DNA of 64,000 bases from Pomphorhynchus laevis (GCA_012934845.2 WNNJ02001849.1:62001-126000), one strand, 5' to 3'; shown: positions 19,000 through 31,504, counted from the stretch's first letter. Notes: generated from the letters alone by a model not told the origin. Numbers and translations: made by a program.

Positions 19000-21843
19000 A
19001 TTCGATTGACTTGAATTCAATAGAGATTGCTCAAATTTCACAGCTTTCTTCTCCGGGTCTCAAGAACGCCATGGTTTCTATAATGGCTTACAGTATCAAA
19101 ATGAATGCTCTGATAGATACTGGTAGCAGTTCAAATTTTATATCGTCAAACATGATAAAACGTTGTAAACGGTCAACTACTAAGTGTTACGAAATTGCTC
19201 GGATGGCATCGTCTTCTTTTCAAAGCGTTTTGAGGGAAACAGTTGCTCTCGATTTGGAGCTAATGGGCGAAAAATATTATGGTGTCAAGTGTTTTGTTCT
19301 AGACAACCTTTGTGCTGATGTAATTTTGGGCCATCCTTTTCTCAGGCGTTTCAAGCATCTTGCACTGGAGTTTGGAGAAATGCAGCACCGATTGTTATTG
19401 GGGCCCTGGAAGCAATGCATGTTGAACCACATCCGTTATTTGAACATAGGAGTATCGATATTCGTCCATTGCAAACAAAATCTTGTCGACGAACTCCTAG
19501 TCAGGACGCATTTATTAAATCAGAAGTAAAGCGACTTCTCGAAAACGGCATCATAGAACCAAGTTCATCCCCCTGGAGGGCACAAGCACTCATTGTTACA
19601 AATTCTCAGGGAAAACAAAGAATGGTGATCGACTATTCACGGACGATCAATCGATTCACATTGCTCGACGCATTTCCCTTGCCACGAACGGATGATTTAA
19701 TAGACAAGCTTTCGAACTATCGAATATTCTCATGCGTGGATATGAAAGATGCCTACAATCAACTACCTATTTTACAATCCGAAAAAGAGTTCACCGCTTT
19801 CGAGGCTGCTGGAGGCCTTTATCAATACAAACGAGTGCCTTTCGGGCTTACAAACGGTGTAGCAGTGTTCCGGCGCATCATGAATAGTTTAATTGACAGA
19901 GAAGCATTGTCTGGTGTCTTTTCGTATCTCGACGACATTTTAATTGCAGGAAAGAATAGGGAAGAGCATAACGCAAACCTCCAGAAATTCTTAGCCATGG
20001 CAAGAAAATACCATCTAACATTAAACGAAGCCAAGAGTGTGTTCGCATCCGGGTCAATAAGCGTTTTGGGACAGTGTATTGAGAACGGAATGATTAAGCC
20101 CGACCCACGACGAACTAGACCAATCTTCGAGCTCAAGAATCCGACGGATGCAACCGAACATTCCCATCTGCGGGGGTTGTTAACTTACTATTGTCGCTGG
20201 ATACCTGGTTTTGCGCACCGCGCTTGAGATTTTGCTACAGAGACAAATTTTCCCATGGGTGAATCAGCAATGAAGAGCTTGAAGGATATAAAAGCAGCTT
20301 TAATGTGTGCCTGTCGTTCGTGTATAGATGAAAATTTACCGTTTGAAGTAGAGACAGATGCATCAAAAGTAGCGATAGCGGCTACCTTGATCCAGCGTGG
20401 TAGACCAGTTGCTTTTTTTAGCGAGTACTGTCCAAACATGAAAAGCGCAATCCAGCGATTGAATTAGAAGCTCTGGCAATAATTGAAGCTCTTAAAGAAT
20501 GGCGTCACTACCTCATTGGACGTTCATTTCGAGTTATTACAGATCAAAGATCAGTTGCTTATATGATGTCTTTACATTCGAATAGGATAAAAAATGAAAA
20601 AATTGAACGCTGGCGATTAGAGTTATCCCAATTTCGCTTTGAGATCATTTATCGTCCCGGCGTTGACAACGTAGCAGCGGACGCTTTATCACGACTAGCA
20701 TGCTCCGGCGTAACGGCTTCTCAATCCGACCTAATAAAATTACACCGTTCACTATGTCATCCTGGTCAGACAAGATTGTGGCATTATGTCAGGGCGAAGA
20801 ATTTGCCATTTTCTTTAAATGATATACGGGAAGCTGTAAACTCTTGTTCAACGTGTGCAAAGATAAAGCCGAGATTCTATCGTCCTCCCACCAGCGTCTT
20901 AATCAAATCACTTCAACCGTTTGAACTTTTGTCAATCGACTTCAAGGGTCCACTTCCCGGTAAAACAAACGCAAAATATATACTGACGGTCGTCGATGAG
21001 TTTTCAAGGTTTCCGTGGGCATTTCCGTGTTGCGATACTTCTGCCGAATCAGTTATAACATGCTTAAAGCAGCTTTTCTACCTTTTTGGGACACCGAAAT
21101 ATTTGCACTCAGACCGAGGAAGCGCTTTTGTGTCACGCGAATTCAAAGTGTTTACATCTTCACTTGGGATTGCTACAAGCCAAACTTCTTACAATCCACG
21201 GGGCAATGGCCAATGTGAGCGATTAAATGGAACGATATGGCGTGGAATTCAGTTATCGGTGTTGGATGCGAAATTACCAATACAGTCTTGGGCGTCAGTT
21301 TTGCCTTCTGTGCTGAACTCAATTCGGTGTTTGCTGTGTACATCTACCAACGCAACGCCTCATGAACGTATGCTCAAGTACGACCGAGGATCTTCAACAG
21401 GCCGTTCGCTACCAAGTTGGCTTTTAAATTTGGGGCCGGTTCTGGTTCGTTGTCGTAATAAAGGAGACAATGTGGTACAAGAAGCACTGTTGCTAGAATC
21501 GAACCAGCACTACGCTAGAATACAACTAAAAAGTGGGCACGTTTCCACGGTTTCAACGCGGGACTTAGCACCTTGCCCTGAAGATCAACTATCATTGTCG
21601 TTGTCCGGGCCAGAAGATGGAACGACATTAGCAGAGTCAAACAATACTAACCAAAAGGAATTCCTACATCCAACAACGACATCCATAAGCCAAGATCTTA
21701 ACTTATCAAACTTTGAGGAAGCCTCCTCCCAAGCAATGGACGGAAATAGCAACGAAGAAGCTACATCAACCCAACGAAGAAGAAGCTACAACGAAGTAAA
21801 AGACAGCGAGGTCAACCTTCTTATCTTTCAAACTATTATGTAG
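19000..21843 (+). mobile_element. pol part: protease, RT, RNase H, integrase
   Basis: The protease motif DTGSSSNF lies near 19118, RT about 19500-20220 with YLDD near 19925, RNase H about 20280-20690 and integrase about 20740-21600. The integrase has HRSLCHPG...CSTCAKIKP, then SIDFKGPLPG, DRGSAF and the Glu in NGQCERLNG. The tail after it is Ser/Thr/Glu-rich. The domain order and motifs are Ty3/gypsy. It is treated as a fossil with a few breaks. Confidence 0.88.
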
Positions 21844-21851
21844 GGGAAGAA

Positions 21852-21972
21852 TGTGGTATATAGTCAATAATCTCTAATTGACATGAGTATCTATAACTGT
21901 TTTTATAAACTGATTGTTTTCTAGATTGATAAATAAAACTTCTTTGGTTTAGACTTCGTTTACATTACGACA
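21852..21972 (+). repeat. 3' LTR of the Ty3/gypsy element (121 bp)
   Basis: It is the same as the 5' LTR except for about one base. The GATAT target duplication follows. Confidence 0.95.
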
Positions 21973-21977
21973 GATAT

Positions 21978-23640
21978 AATGTCTAATAAATTTAAATTCG
22001 TAAATTTCTATATAAATTAAAAAGAATCAGTTATTCTTAAAATAAAAAATTGACAAAAAAGATGCACTGAAATTCAAGATTTTGACGCGTGATTTTAAAG
22101 GTTTATCAAGTGGTAAATATCAAACATTATAAATTTATAAGCGCTCACTGCATAGTGCTAAAATTCATCAAGTAACTTAATCTTGCAACATTTCTAAATA
22201 CCTTATTTGTATTTAGTAATTAATTATTCTTAAGTATTAATCTTTAATGAAATTTTAAATATCATGTAATTACATTATATAATGCAATATAATGTAATTT
22301 AATATATTATAATATAATTATATCATAATTTGGATTGATAATAAGAAATAGTTGAATAAAAAATGCTTTATCATGAAATGCAATGTCATTCATAAAATGC
22401 TTTATTTAAAAATATTTTAATTACGGGAAAATTTTGTTATAATTATTTATTATAATATACATTATATATTATAATATTATATATTATTTATTATAATTAC
22501 AATTGCTGAAGATGATGTCAGCTAGGCATCGGAATATTCGATTAAATAAATGTTGTGATGGTTTTTGCCATCTTTCTTCAAGTTTAAATGTTATCACACC
22601 GTAGCATTCCTCATTCAAATTCAATTTATATAATGCAATATAATGTAATTTATAATATTATAATATAATTGTATCATAATTTGGATTGATAATAAGGAAT
22701 AGTTGAATAAAAATGCTTTATCATGAAATGCAATGTCATTCATAAAATGCTTTTTTTAAATATTTAAATTACGGGAAAATTAAAAATTTTATATTTATGT
22801 TGCTAGAAATAAAATTTTAGTATTTTTCAATTTAGATTTTATTTATTGCTAACAATCACACGTTATAAACTATTTTAAGGTTATAAAACATGTAAATGAG
22901 GTTTTTAAAACTAATTTAAATTTAGTTCAAACATTTAAACTGTTAAAATCTGTTTTATAAAAGGTTTCATAAATAATTTTAAAAACGTTTTAAAAAACTG
23001 TTTAAAATTGTTATATTTTATGGTGTAAAATATATAGTTTTAATCAAATGATACAATTTCTAATCAATTAAAATTATCTCAAATTTCTATAAATTAATAA
23101 ATCTTCCTTATTCTTAAAATAAAATAATTAGTTCATCATTTTAAAACTGTTTTAAGTTCATTTTTTATTTGAATAATATCAAATCTTGACGCCAAGGTGA
23201 AATTTTTTATGAAATCTTTTTTATGAAAACTGTTTTAAATTCATTTTTTTTATTTGAATAATATCAAAGCTTAACGCCAAGGTGAAATTTTTTATGAAAT
23301 CTTTAATTATTATATTTCCAAATATTGAGTTTTCCAAATATTGCGTGTTTTGGCATATCAGCTTATATCGTATGCTGTCAATCTACCAAATATCAGCTTA
23401 TATTTAATTCTTAATATAAGAACATATAAAGTAAGCTTTATTAATTATTAAGCCTGCAGAATTAATTAAGACTGCAGAATTAATGAAATTAATTAAGCCT
23501 GCAGAATTATTTTATTAAGCCTGCAGAATTAATGAAACAATTAGTGAAATGATTGTTTTGATTTATTAATTTCATTAATTATTTCAATTAATGAAATAAT
23601 TAGTTAAACAATTAATTGTTAAAACAACTCTAGTCAATTA
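21978..23640. repeat. AT-rich stretch with direct repeats
   Basis: Repeats of about 150 bp at 22279-22430 and 22630-22785 share ATTTGGATTGATAATAAG and ATGCTTTATCATGAAATGC. An 83-bp tandem pair at 23145-23305 carries GACGCCAAGGTGAAATT or its variant. At 22505-22550, CTGAAGATGATGTC...GATTAAATAAA looks like the 3' terminus of a retroelement. There is no coding sequence. Confidence 0.55.
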
Positions 23641-24700
23641 AAACTTTCTACCATCGAAGACGTACATTAATTTTGGACATGATTTAATTCCTCGTGTTCC
23701 ACAGGAAGAATTCTGGCGTTCCACAAAGTTCAGTCCTGAGCCCAACGCTCTTTAATATATACATCAATAGCGTAATACCACTTATAGCTTCTAACTGTAT
23801 TTTATATACAGATGATATTAAAATTTGACGGGCCATCAAAAACGACAACAACGTGCACATCCTACAATTGGACATATCGAACCTGCAGCATTGGGTAGGT
23901 GCAATGAATCTGACTATAATCCCAGAAAAATGTGATCATATGCATATTTGACGCAGACGACACATTGCAAACTACGAAGTAAGCGGAAGATAAATAAACG
24001 TGGTCAACTCATACAAGGACCTAGGTGTAATAATAACAGATGACCTAAAAACAAATATCAACTCCGCTGCAGTCAAAACTAAGTGCTTACAAATTCTTGC
24101 TATGCTACGCAGAACTATTCGCAGAGTCGACATTCCGTCATTTAAACCACTTTACGAATCGTTGATTCTCAGTCACGTGTTATATGCATCGCAATCCATG
24201 CATCCTCAATCAAAAACTGAGCAAACGAATAATGAAAAGGTGCTACGCAAAGCAACGCATTTGGTTCCCTCGATAAGAGGCTTACCATTTGAAAATAGAA
24301 TTCACTTGCTGGGCGCTACATCAGTAGAAAAGTCTCTATTAATATCAGACTTGATGATGACATGGGCAGCCGTAAATTGTCGTGATCATTCTTTGACAGA
24401 TATCTTCCCATCCGCAAGGAATCAACACTCAGAGGTCACGGCCTTCACATCATGGCAAAACGGCACATCAGAGATGTATGCAGAGGTTTACCAGATAGGG
24501 TGCGCACTGTATGGAACAATCTACCTGCTCACATAGTAACATGTCCATCAAAAACTGCATTCAAACGACAATTGAAGAACTTTGTGACTACAATTACATG
24601 ACATTTTTCATTTTTTATTTTAACTTTGTGAGTATTGTGACTCACCTAGTAACGAGCTTTTACTCACTCTGGTGTAAATTAATAATAATTTTTCTATAAA
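23640..24700 (+). mobile_element. 5'-truncated LINE, RT palm to C-terminus
   Basis: From about 23716 the plus strand reads SGVPQSSVLSPTLFNIYINSV and CILYTDDIKI (the Y-x-DD box), then LQHWVGAMNLTIIPEKCDHM. At 24000-24536 it reads NSYKDLGVIITDDLKTNINS to FENRIHLLGATSVEKSLL. After a shift it reads WNNLPAHIVTCPSKTAFKRQL. This is the RT palm-thumb and C-terminal domain of a CR1/Jockey-like LINE, different from copy A. Several stops and shifts are present. It ends in AATAATAATTTTT. Confidence 0.8.
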
Positions 24701-24704
24701 AGAA

Positions 24705-24977
24705 AATTTATCTGAAAATAATAAAATAATAACTATTTATAAGGGTCTGCACTAGTATTCTTCAACTCACATCATCGGACGGTGGCCGGCAGAACGCGGA
24801 CCCCGGATGCACATCGAGATGCATCGTGCAAGCTGCAGTCCAATTCTTTCCCGGATCCTCGTAACAGGCAACAATTATATTATTAAGAATTATTATAAAG
24901 AATTATATTATATTAAAGAATAAGGATTATATCATCAGTTGGACTGTACATATCTAATGTTGCACATATATAATGTC
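24705..24977 (+). repeat. 270-bp dispersed repeat, copy 1
   Basis: It starts AAAATTTATCTGAAAATAAT and ends GTTGCACATATATAATG. It contains a GC-richer core (GGTGGCCGGCAGAACGCGGA) and GATGCACATCGAGATGCATC. It is about 93-95% identical to 25370-25646. Each copy directly follows a LINE 3' end. Confidence 0.85.
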
Positions 24978-25365
24978 GGTACGTGAGAGGTTCATATCCT
25001 TGGAAATGATATGTCCATGGCATATGCCGAATGATGCGGTAGGTTATCTCACCGATGTAATCACTAGGCGTGTAGGTAAGTTGCGGGGACATATCAGAGA
25101 CTTGTATAAATTTGGATTTGGCAGATTACCAAAAGTGTATGGACTCTCGAGGAGAGGTATTTACATGTGGAATTCGTTGCCTGAGGAAGTCATTGTAGCC
25201 CCTAGTTTGAGAACGTTTAAATCACGATGCTGCAAATGGATACGTGAACAATGCCGTCATTCAACACTACCACTGGAATATCCTAATTAGCTACGTTGAC
25301 TGAATATTTGCTTTTCTTATTTTTGGACTCTGCCTGAATAGCCTTTTGGCTTTGGTGTGTATTTT
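24973..25365 (+). mobile_element. 5'-truncated LINE 3' end (second family)
   Basis: The frame SVRERFISLEMICPW...GIYMWNSLPEEVIVAP...FKSRCCKWIREQ (24973-25290) is the C-terminal domain that follows the RT in CR1/Jockey-like LINEs (the WNSLP box). The 3' UTR runs to about 25365. It is distinct from the fragment at 23.6-24.7 kb, is intact as a fragment and has no start of its own. Confidence 0.75.
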
Positions 25366-25369
25366 TATG

Positions 25370-25646
25370 ATAGAAAATTTATCTGAAAATAATAAAATAA
25401 TAACTATTTATAAGGGTCTGCACTAGGGTTCTTTAACTCACATCATTGTACGGTGGCGGGCAGAAGGCGGACACCAGATGCACATCGAGATGCATCGTGC
25501 AAGCTGCAGTCCAATTCTTTCCCGGATCCTCGTAACGGGCAACAATTATATTATTAAGAATTATTATCAAGAATTATATTATATTAAAGAATAAGGATTA
25601 TGTCTTCAGTTGGACTGTACATACCTAATGTTGCACATATATAATG
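25370..25646 (+). repeat. 270-bp dispersed repeat, copy 2
   Basis: It is a direct repeat of 24705-24977. It runs straight into the flank of the minisatellite. Confidence 0.85.
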
Positions 25647-25985
25647 GTGCACATATCTTCTTTACAATGTAGAGTCGTAATGCGTACGCAGTTCCCATTG
25701 TTGCTTTTTAAATGCAGGAAACATGCTATTAAGAACAAATAATCAATACAACTTCTGATATATTTTCAATTATAAGGTTTCGATTAAATCAAATATATGA
25801 AGTTTGTTCATATTTTAAATTTGAAATTTTGGAGCATAATCAATAAAACTAATTTATTTCATATTTCGCTGGCATCTGCTATCATCAACAGAAGCAAATA
25901 GTACAGCTTGCTAGTTTGAACATTTTTTTGGAGTATTTCATCATCAAAAACAAAGCTTTTATTTTGTTTCTAATGATGAAATAAG
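25630..25985 (+). repeat. Left flank of the 18-bp minisatellite, copy 2
   Basis: It is homologous to 6990-7345 over its whole length, ending at the CATCATCAAAAACAAA stretch and TTTGTTTCTAATGATGAAAT just before the array. Confidence 0.8.
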
Positions 25986-28400
25986 TCATCAAGAAACAAG
26001 ACGTCGTCAAGAAATAAGACGTCATCAAGAAACAAGAAGTCATCAAGAAACAAGACGTCATCAAGAAACAAGACGTCAAGAAACAAGACGTCATTAAGAA
26101 ATAAGACGTCAAGAAACAAGACGTCATCAAGAAACAAGGTGTCATCAAGAAACAAGGTGTCATCAAGAAACAAGGTGTCATCAAGAAACAAGACGTAATC
26201 ACGAAACAAGACCTTATCAAGAAAAAGACGTCATCAAGAAACACGAGTCATTAAGAAACAAGACGTCATCAAGAAACAAGACGTAATCACGAAACAAGAC
26301 CTTAGCAAGAAACAAGACGTCATCAAGAAACAAGAGTCATTAAGAAACAAGACGTTATCAAGAAACAAGACGTCATCAAGAAACAAGACGTCATTAAGAA
26401 TTAAGACGTCAAGAAACAAGGCGTCATCAAGAAACAATACGTCATCAAGAAACAAGACGTCATCAAGAAACAAGACATCATCAAGAAACAAGGTGCCATC
26501 AAGAAACAATGTGTCATCAAGAAACAAGACGTTATCAAGAAACAATACGTCATCTAGAAACAAGACGTCATCAAGAAACAAGACGTCATCAAGAAACAAG
26601 ACGTCATCAAGAAACAAGACGTCATCAAGAAACAAGACGTCATCAAGAAACAAGACGTCATCAAGAAACAAGACATCATCAAGAAACAAGACGTCATCAA
26701 GAAACAAGATTTCATAAAGAAACAAGACGTTATCAAGAAACAAGACGTCATCAAGAAACAAGACGTTATCAAGAAACAAGACGTCAAAAAACAAGAAATC
26801 ATTAAGAAACAAGACGTCATCAAGAAACAAGACGTCATCAAGAAACAAGACGTCATCGAGAAACAAGACGTCATTAAGAAACAAGACGTCATCAAGAAAC
26901 AAGACGTCATTAAGAATTAAGACGTCAAGAAAGAAGACGTCATCAAGAAACAAGACGTCGTCAAGAAATAAGACGTCATCAAGAAACAAGAAGTCATCAA
27001 GAAACAATACGTCATCAAGAACCAAGACGTCATCAAGAAACAAGACGTAATCAAGAAACAAGATGTCATAAAGAAACAAGACGTTATCAAGAAACAAGAC
27101 GTCATCAAGAAACAAGACGTCATCAAGAAACAAGACGTCATCAAGAAACAAGACGTCATCAAGAAACAAGACGTCATCAAGAAACAAGACGTCATCAAGA
27201 AACAAGACGTCATTAAGAATTAAGACGTCAAGAAACAAGACGTCATCAAGACACAAGACGTCGTCAATAAACAAGACGTCATCAAGAAACAAGACGTCAT
27301 CAAGAAACAAGACGTCATCAAGAAACAAGACGTCATCAAGAAACAAGACGTCATCAAGAAACAAGACGTAATCTAGAAACAAGACGTCATTACGAAATAA
27401 GACGTCATCAAGAAAAAGACGTCATTACGAAATAAGACGTCATCAAGAAACAAGACGTTATTACGAAATAAGACGTCATCAAGAAAAAGACGTCATTACG
27501 AAATAAGACTTCATTAAGAAACAAGACGTCATCAAGAAACAATATGTCATCCAGAAATAAGACGTCATTAAGACACAAGAGGTCATCAAGAAATAGACAT
27601 CAAGAAAAAGACGTCATCAAGAAACAAGATGTCATCTAGAAACAAGACGTTATCAAGAAACAAGACGTCATCAAGAAACAAGACGTCATCAAGAAACAAG
27701 ACGTCATCAAGAATCAAGATGTCATCGAGAAATAAGACGTCATCAAGAAATAAGACGTCATTACGAAATAAGACGTCACCAAGAAACAAGACGTCACCAA
27801 GAAACAAGACGTAATCTAGAAACAAGACGTCATAACGAAATAAGACGTCATCAAGAAACAAGACGTAATCAAGAAACGAGACTTTATCAAGAAACAAGAC
27901 GTCATCAAGAAACAAGACGTCATTAAGAAACAAGACGTCATCAAGAAACAAGACGTCATCAAGAAACAAGACGTCATCAAGAAACAAGACGTCATCAAGA
28001 AACAAGACGTTATCAAGAAACAAGACGTCATTAAGAAACAAGACGTAATCTAGAAACAAGACGTCATCAAGAAACAAGACGTCATCAAGAAACAAGACGT
28101 CATCAAGAAACAAGACGTAATCTAGAAACAAGACGTCATCAAGAATCAAGACGTCATTACGAAATAAGACGTCATCAAGAAAAAGAAGTCATCACGAAAT
28201 AAGACGTCATCAAGAATCAAGACGTCATCAAGAAACAATATGTCATCTAGAAATAATACGTCATTAAGACACAATAGGTCATCAAGAAATAGACATCAAG
28301 AAAAAGACGTCATCAAGAAACAAGATGTCATCTAGAAACAAGATGTCATCAATAAACAAGATATCATCAAGAAACAAGGCGTCACCAAGAAACAAGACGC
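25985..28400 (+). repeat. 18-bp minisatellite, long array (about 130 units)
   Basis: The unit is GACGTCATCAAGAAACAA. Blocks of perfect units alternate with variants (GACGTTATC, GACGTCATTACGAAATAA, GACGTAATCTAGAAAC, and short units GACGTCAAGAAACAA). Some longer patterns recur, which points to higher-order repetition. Very long minus-strand frames (382 and 187 codons of FLDDVL repeats) result from the 18-bp period and are not counted as genes. Confidence 0.95.
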
Positions 28401-28719
28401 CATAAGAAAAACCAGACTCTGTATTTGGTGATGCTAGCAGCATTTAATAGTAATTATAAGGCCAATTTACCGCAATTCTAAAAGTTCTAAAACTTAAGTA
28501 AATAAATGTTTTGTTAAATATTTTTAAAACAAAGAAGACACCAGTGATGTAGATATATCTGCACCATTGTTGATACCTACACCACTAGATAATGTGTATC
28601 TACACCAGTGGTGTAAATTACATTTCTGTCAAATTTAAAGTTATCTAAATTTACGCGTCAAATTTAAATTTATCATGAACTGGAGATAGTTGTGGTTCGA
28701 TTCCCACGCTGTGACACAC
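28401..28719. other. Spacer with short palindromic motif repeats
   Basis: ACACCAGTGATGTAGATA, CACCATTGTTGATACCTACACCAC and TACACCAGTGGTGTAAAT lie within 28539-28622, a cluster of related inverted motifs. A B-box-like GTGGTTCGATTCCCAC at 28696-28711 has no tRNA body. No gene is seen. Confidence 0.45.
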
Positions 28720-29692
28720 ACTAGTTAGTTTATGGGCAATTGTCTCGTAAAGCATTGTGCCTGATGGTTAGAAAGCCACCTGTCCTGAATGAGAATGCAT
28801 GTCTTACCTCGAATTAGCTCCGCATGGACAGCGTGTATTGACCAAGTTGTTTGGCATTAAATCATATCGCCTTGAAATAGCATTAGTAAATTTGTTAGAG
28901 GCCAGGTAGAAGTTTTCATTTCTTAGGGGCAGGGCGCTTCACCATGAAGATGCACAGCCTCTTGACGCGTGTGATAGATTATTTTTTAGTGTTGGGTTGT
29001 GATGAATAAATGATTGCGTGATGTGCTTTTGGAGAGCCGTGGTCCGGCGGATTGCGATCCGGTTGAACATGGTTTTCTGTATATTACGAAGGGTGTTTTT
29101 GACAGAATTGCTGTCATACGTAGAACATATTTGTATAGATGCTTCGTAATCCAGTGGCGCCATGAATGACGGGTCGAAGACTTCCATACGCCTAGCTTAA
29201 GAAAAGAGGTCAGAATTGTATACAATTAATCGCAGCACGAATTTCTTGTTATCTCTGGTAGAAGGTATGATTTTGTTGTGTCCGGCAATTCAGCTAGCCA
29301 TACTTGTTGGCATTGACACGTTCGTAGTACGTGCGCCCACTTTGCTTGAATGGCCTTGGTAAGTCCTGTAAAAGCGACTTGTGGATTTATCATGGCGACT
29401 GACGTCAGGTGAGTGATGACGAGGTTCCAATTTTTAAATGTTGGGTGATCGATTCTTGTTCATACACAAGTGAACCGACAGGGGAACCAATAATATGCAA
29501 ACCGGCCGATCTTTCGCGGATTTGTAAAGATGGCAGATTGTTTTGACAGAGTAGACTGTGTGAGAATACTTGATATTTTATCGCGTTTATGTGGTATCCG
29601 TATTTTGGTCCTTCCTTGACTAGAATTTCACAAACATTTTTTAATTGATCTGGGTAACCGACGAAGCTGGCATCATCGACATATCATTTCTA
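28720..29692 (-). pseudogene. RT-zinc-knuckle element relic (copy E1)
   Basis: From right to left, the minus strand reads YVDDASFVGYPDQLKNVCEILVKEGPKYGYHIN (RT YxDD box and following segment), then EVFDPSFMAPLDYEASIQI, then CPCGANS and a decayed H...C...GG segment. This is the same family and orientation as 29815-31420. The frame breaks several times, and the upstream palm and downstream nuclease parts are missing. The family is widely seen in animals; its formal clade name is not certain. Confidence 0.65.
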
Positions 29693-29814
29693 AATTATGT
29701 TATTTATTATTTTTAATTATTATAATAATATTAATTAATATTAATTTTTTATTATTTATAATTTATTATTCGTTTGATACAATATTCGGTTCCCTCAAAT
29801 GGGCCTTTGTGCAA

Positions 29815-31420
29815 TCAATTATAATATTGTCATTATTCTATGTGATTGGATGCGTGCTGGTAGGAAAATACCGTACAGGCATGCCACAGCGAGAACGGAG
29901 CGATCTTAGACAAACAGAAGAGGATCGAGCAATTGCAAACGAAATTTTTTTTTCATCAGTGCAAAAATTTCGGAATATTGCTGTCTTGAGCGCTGCGCCT
30001 AAATCGTAGCTAGTTATTTCAGGAATAGCCTAATCTCATCGCCCATACCACCCGAAGTGGAGAAGACGAAAGGCACTGATCTGCTTCGTTCAAGACTCAC
30101 AATGCGTTTACTGTATTTCGTCTTTTTCTTGCTTCGTTGCTGGCAAACACGGATGCGGGGACACCACAAGCATACGATTGAGCGTGTACATTAAATATAG
30201 TGACGTCTAGAAATGTCTGCTCAAATCGATTTCTCGGAAGTCCGGAAAATACAATGTCTAAACGTGCACCTCTCTCGCGCGAAGTCGTCCGAGCTTCGGA
30301 ATCAAATTCAGCTGCGACATCAGTGAGCTCTGGTTCAACCCCCAACACAGTGATAAATTGTTGTAAGCTCCTGCGCGAGCAAGTCCCGCACGATAGTGTG
30401 CCGGATTGATGGCAACCCTCCTTGTTTGCAGGAAAGGGCATGGCTGACATTAACGCTATCTCCACAGGCGCAGACGCTGTTACTCAAACCAGTGGGCGTC
30501 TAACAGTACCGGGCGTAGAGTGCATCCAGAAATTCGTTGCACCTTTCGTTGATAGATTTGTACAGACAGTCTGTGTGAGACGGGCTACATTCTACTGAGT
30601 GCATGAAATACGTCCACTTGAACTGCATTAAACGAACCAATCCGGTGTAAGCAACGTGTGGATCTATCTCTCCGACGTGTGTCAGACGATTAATAAGATT
30701 AGACCAGCGCTCTACTTCTAATTCCGTGCAGTTGCATTCGTACTGTGTGGTGCCGATGGGAACACCAAGAATGCTAATACCAGATGTAAACAGTTCGACA
30801 TCAGCGGATAAAAGAAAGATGTCAACTCTACTGCTTCTTTTTGCTAGCAATTTGGTTTTAGATGCGTTTATGTGATAAGCGTACTTAGGACCAAGCTCTA
30901 AAGAACGGACCACATTTTCCTCAAGTCTTCGAATTTTCCGACAAAATTACCATCACCTGCCTACCATCTCTGGGTAACACCATGAACCTGTTGACGTATG
31001 TTTTCAATTAAAGGGGGAGAAGCCATTGAGAATCCGGTCATCGCAAGTGGATCTTATTGTGTGAAGCCTTCGTGCGAATATATACTATCACCACCAAGGG
31101 TAAGCTGAACAGTTAATGCATATAGATTACTTAGCACAGTCGACAAAGCAGGTGCTATATATTTCATGTTGGCCAGTGCGGCATTTCGATTAATCACGTT
31201 AAAAGCGTTGGACGCATTGACAGCAAGGACTATATATTTCATGCTATATATTTCATGTTGGCCAGTGCGGCATTTCGATTAATCACGTTAAAAGCGTTGG
31301 ACGCATCGACAGCAAAGACACAATAGTCTGGGTTGGCTTCAAAACATTTGTGCAAGGAATGTGTAGCGTACTCAATCCCGCTCCTATGCTAGGCTGCTAA
31401 TTGTTCAAATCCCGCAACGT
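29815..31420 (-). pseudogene. RT-zinc-knuckle-nuclease element relic (copy E2)
   Basis: The minus strand has GIEYATHSLHKCFEANPDYC, VDASNAFNVINRNAALANM (RT motif A, near 31290-31240), EGFTQ-DPLAM (motif B) and a degraded YADD. Then come ELGPKYAYHINASKTKLL (30500-30913), CACGDSVNVSHALSCKQGG (zinc knuckle), GARLDIVFSGL and FLDVTIFNVHAQSY (PD-(D/E)XK-like nuclease), and finally FSTSGGMGDEIRLF. This order is typical of one animal RT family with a restriction-like C-terminal domain. There are frameshifts around 30130, 30480 and 31050. A tandem repeat of about 87 bp (31160-31330) duplicates part of motif A. Confidence 0.75.
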
Positions 31421-31504
31421 CTTAATATTTATATTAATTATATTAATTATATTATCATTTTTATAATATAATTAATATTATATTATTTTTATATTATTTA
31501 TATT

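Larger units (their letters stand above)
18108..21972 (+). mobile_element. Ty3/gypsy LTR retrotransposon, nearly whole
   Basis: Two 121-bp direct LTRs (TG...CA ends) bound a gag-pol body and are flanked by a 5-bp target duplication GATAT (18103-18107 and 21973-21977). The parts in order are a gag-like region with two CCHC-type knuckles, protease (DTGSSSNF), RT (VDMKDAYNQLPI, YLDDILIAG), RNase H and an integrase with an HHCC finger and the D,D,E core. This RT-RNase H-integrase order is that of Ty3/gypsy. The LTRs differ at about one position in 121, so insertion was recent. The body has only a few breaks; it is a fossil close to whole. Confidence 0.92.

Noticed and set aside
26234-28149. Minus-strand frames of 382 and 187 codons made of FLDDVL repeats
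   Set aside because: They arise from an 18-bp minisatellite whose period is a multiple of three. Other frames of the same array are equally open (MTSCFL, SSRNKT), and there is no start context, splice structure or composition of a real protein.
25985-28400. CRISPR-like or centromeric array
   Set aside because: Units are contiguous without unique spacers, so it is not CRISPR. The array is only 2.4 kb with an 18-bp unit and no CENP-B-like box, so a centromere role has no support.
28630-28715. Possible tRNA gene at GTGGTTCGATTCCCAC
   Set aside because: The T-arm/B-box match is good, but no A box, anticodon arm or pairing acceptor stem could be formed upstream.
29809-30009. Plus-strand 66-codon frame with a hydrophobic start
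   Set aside because: It lies opposite the degraded tail of the RT-nuclease relic E2 and reads as its antisense shadow.
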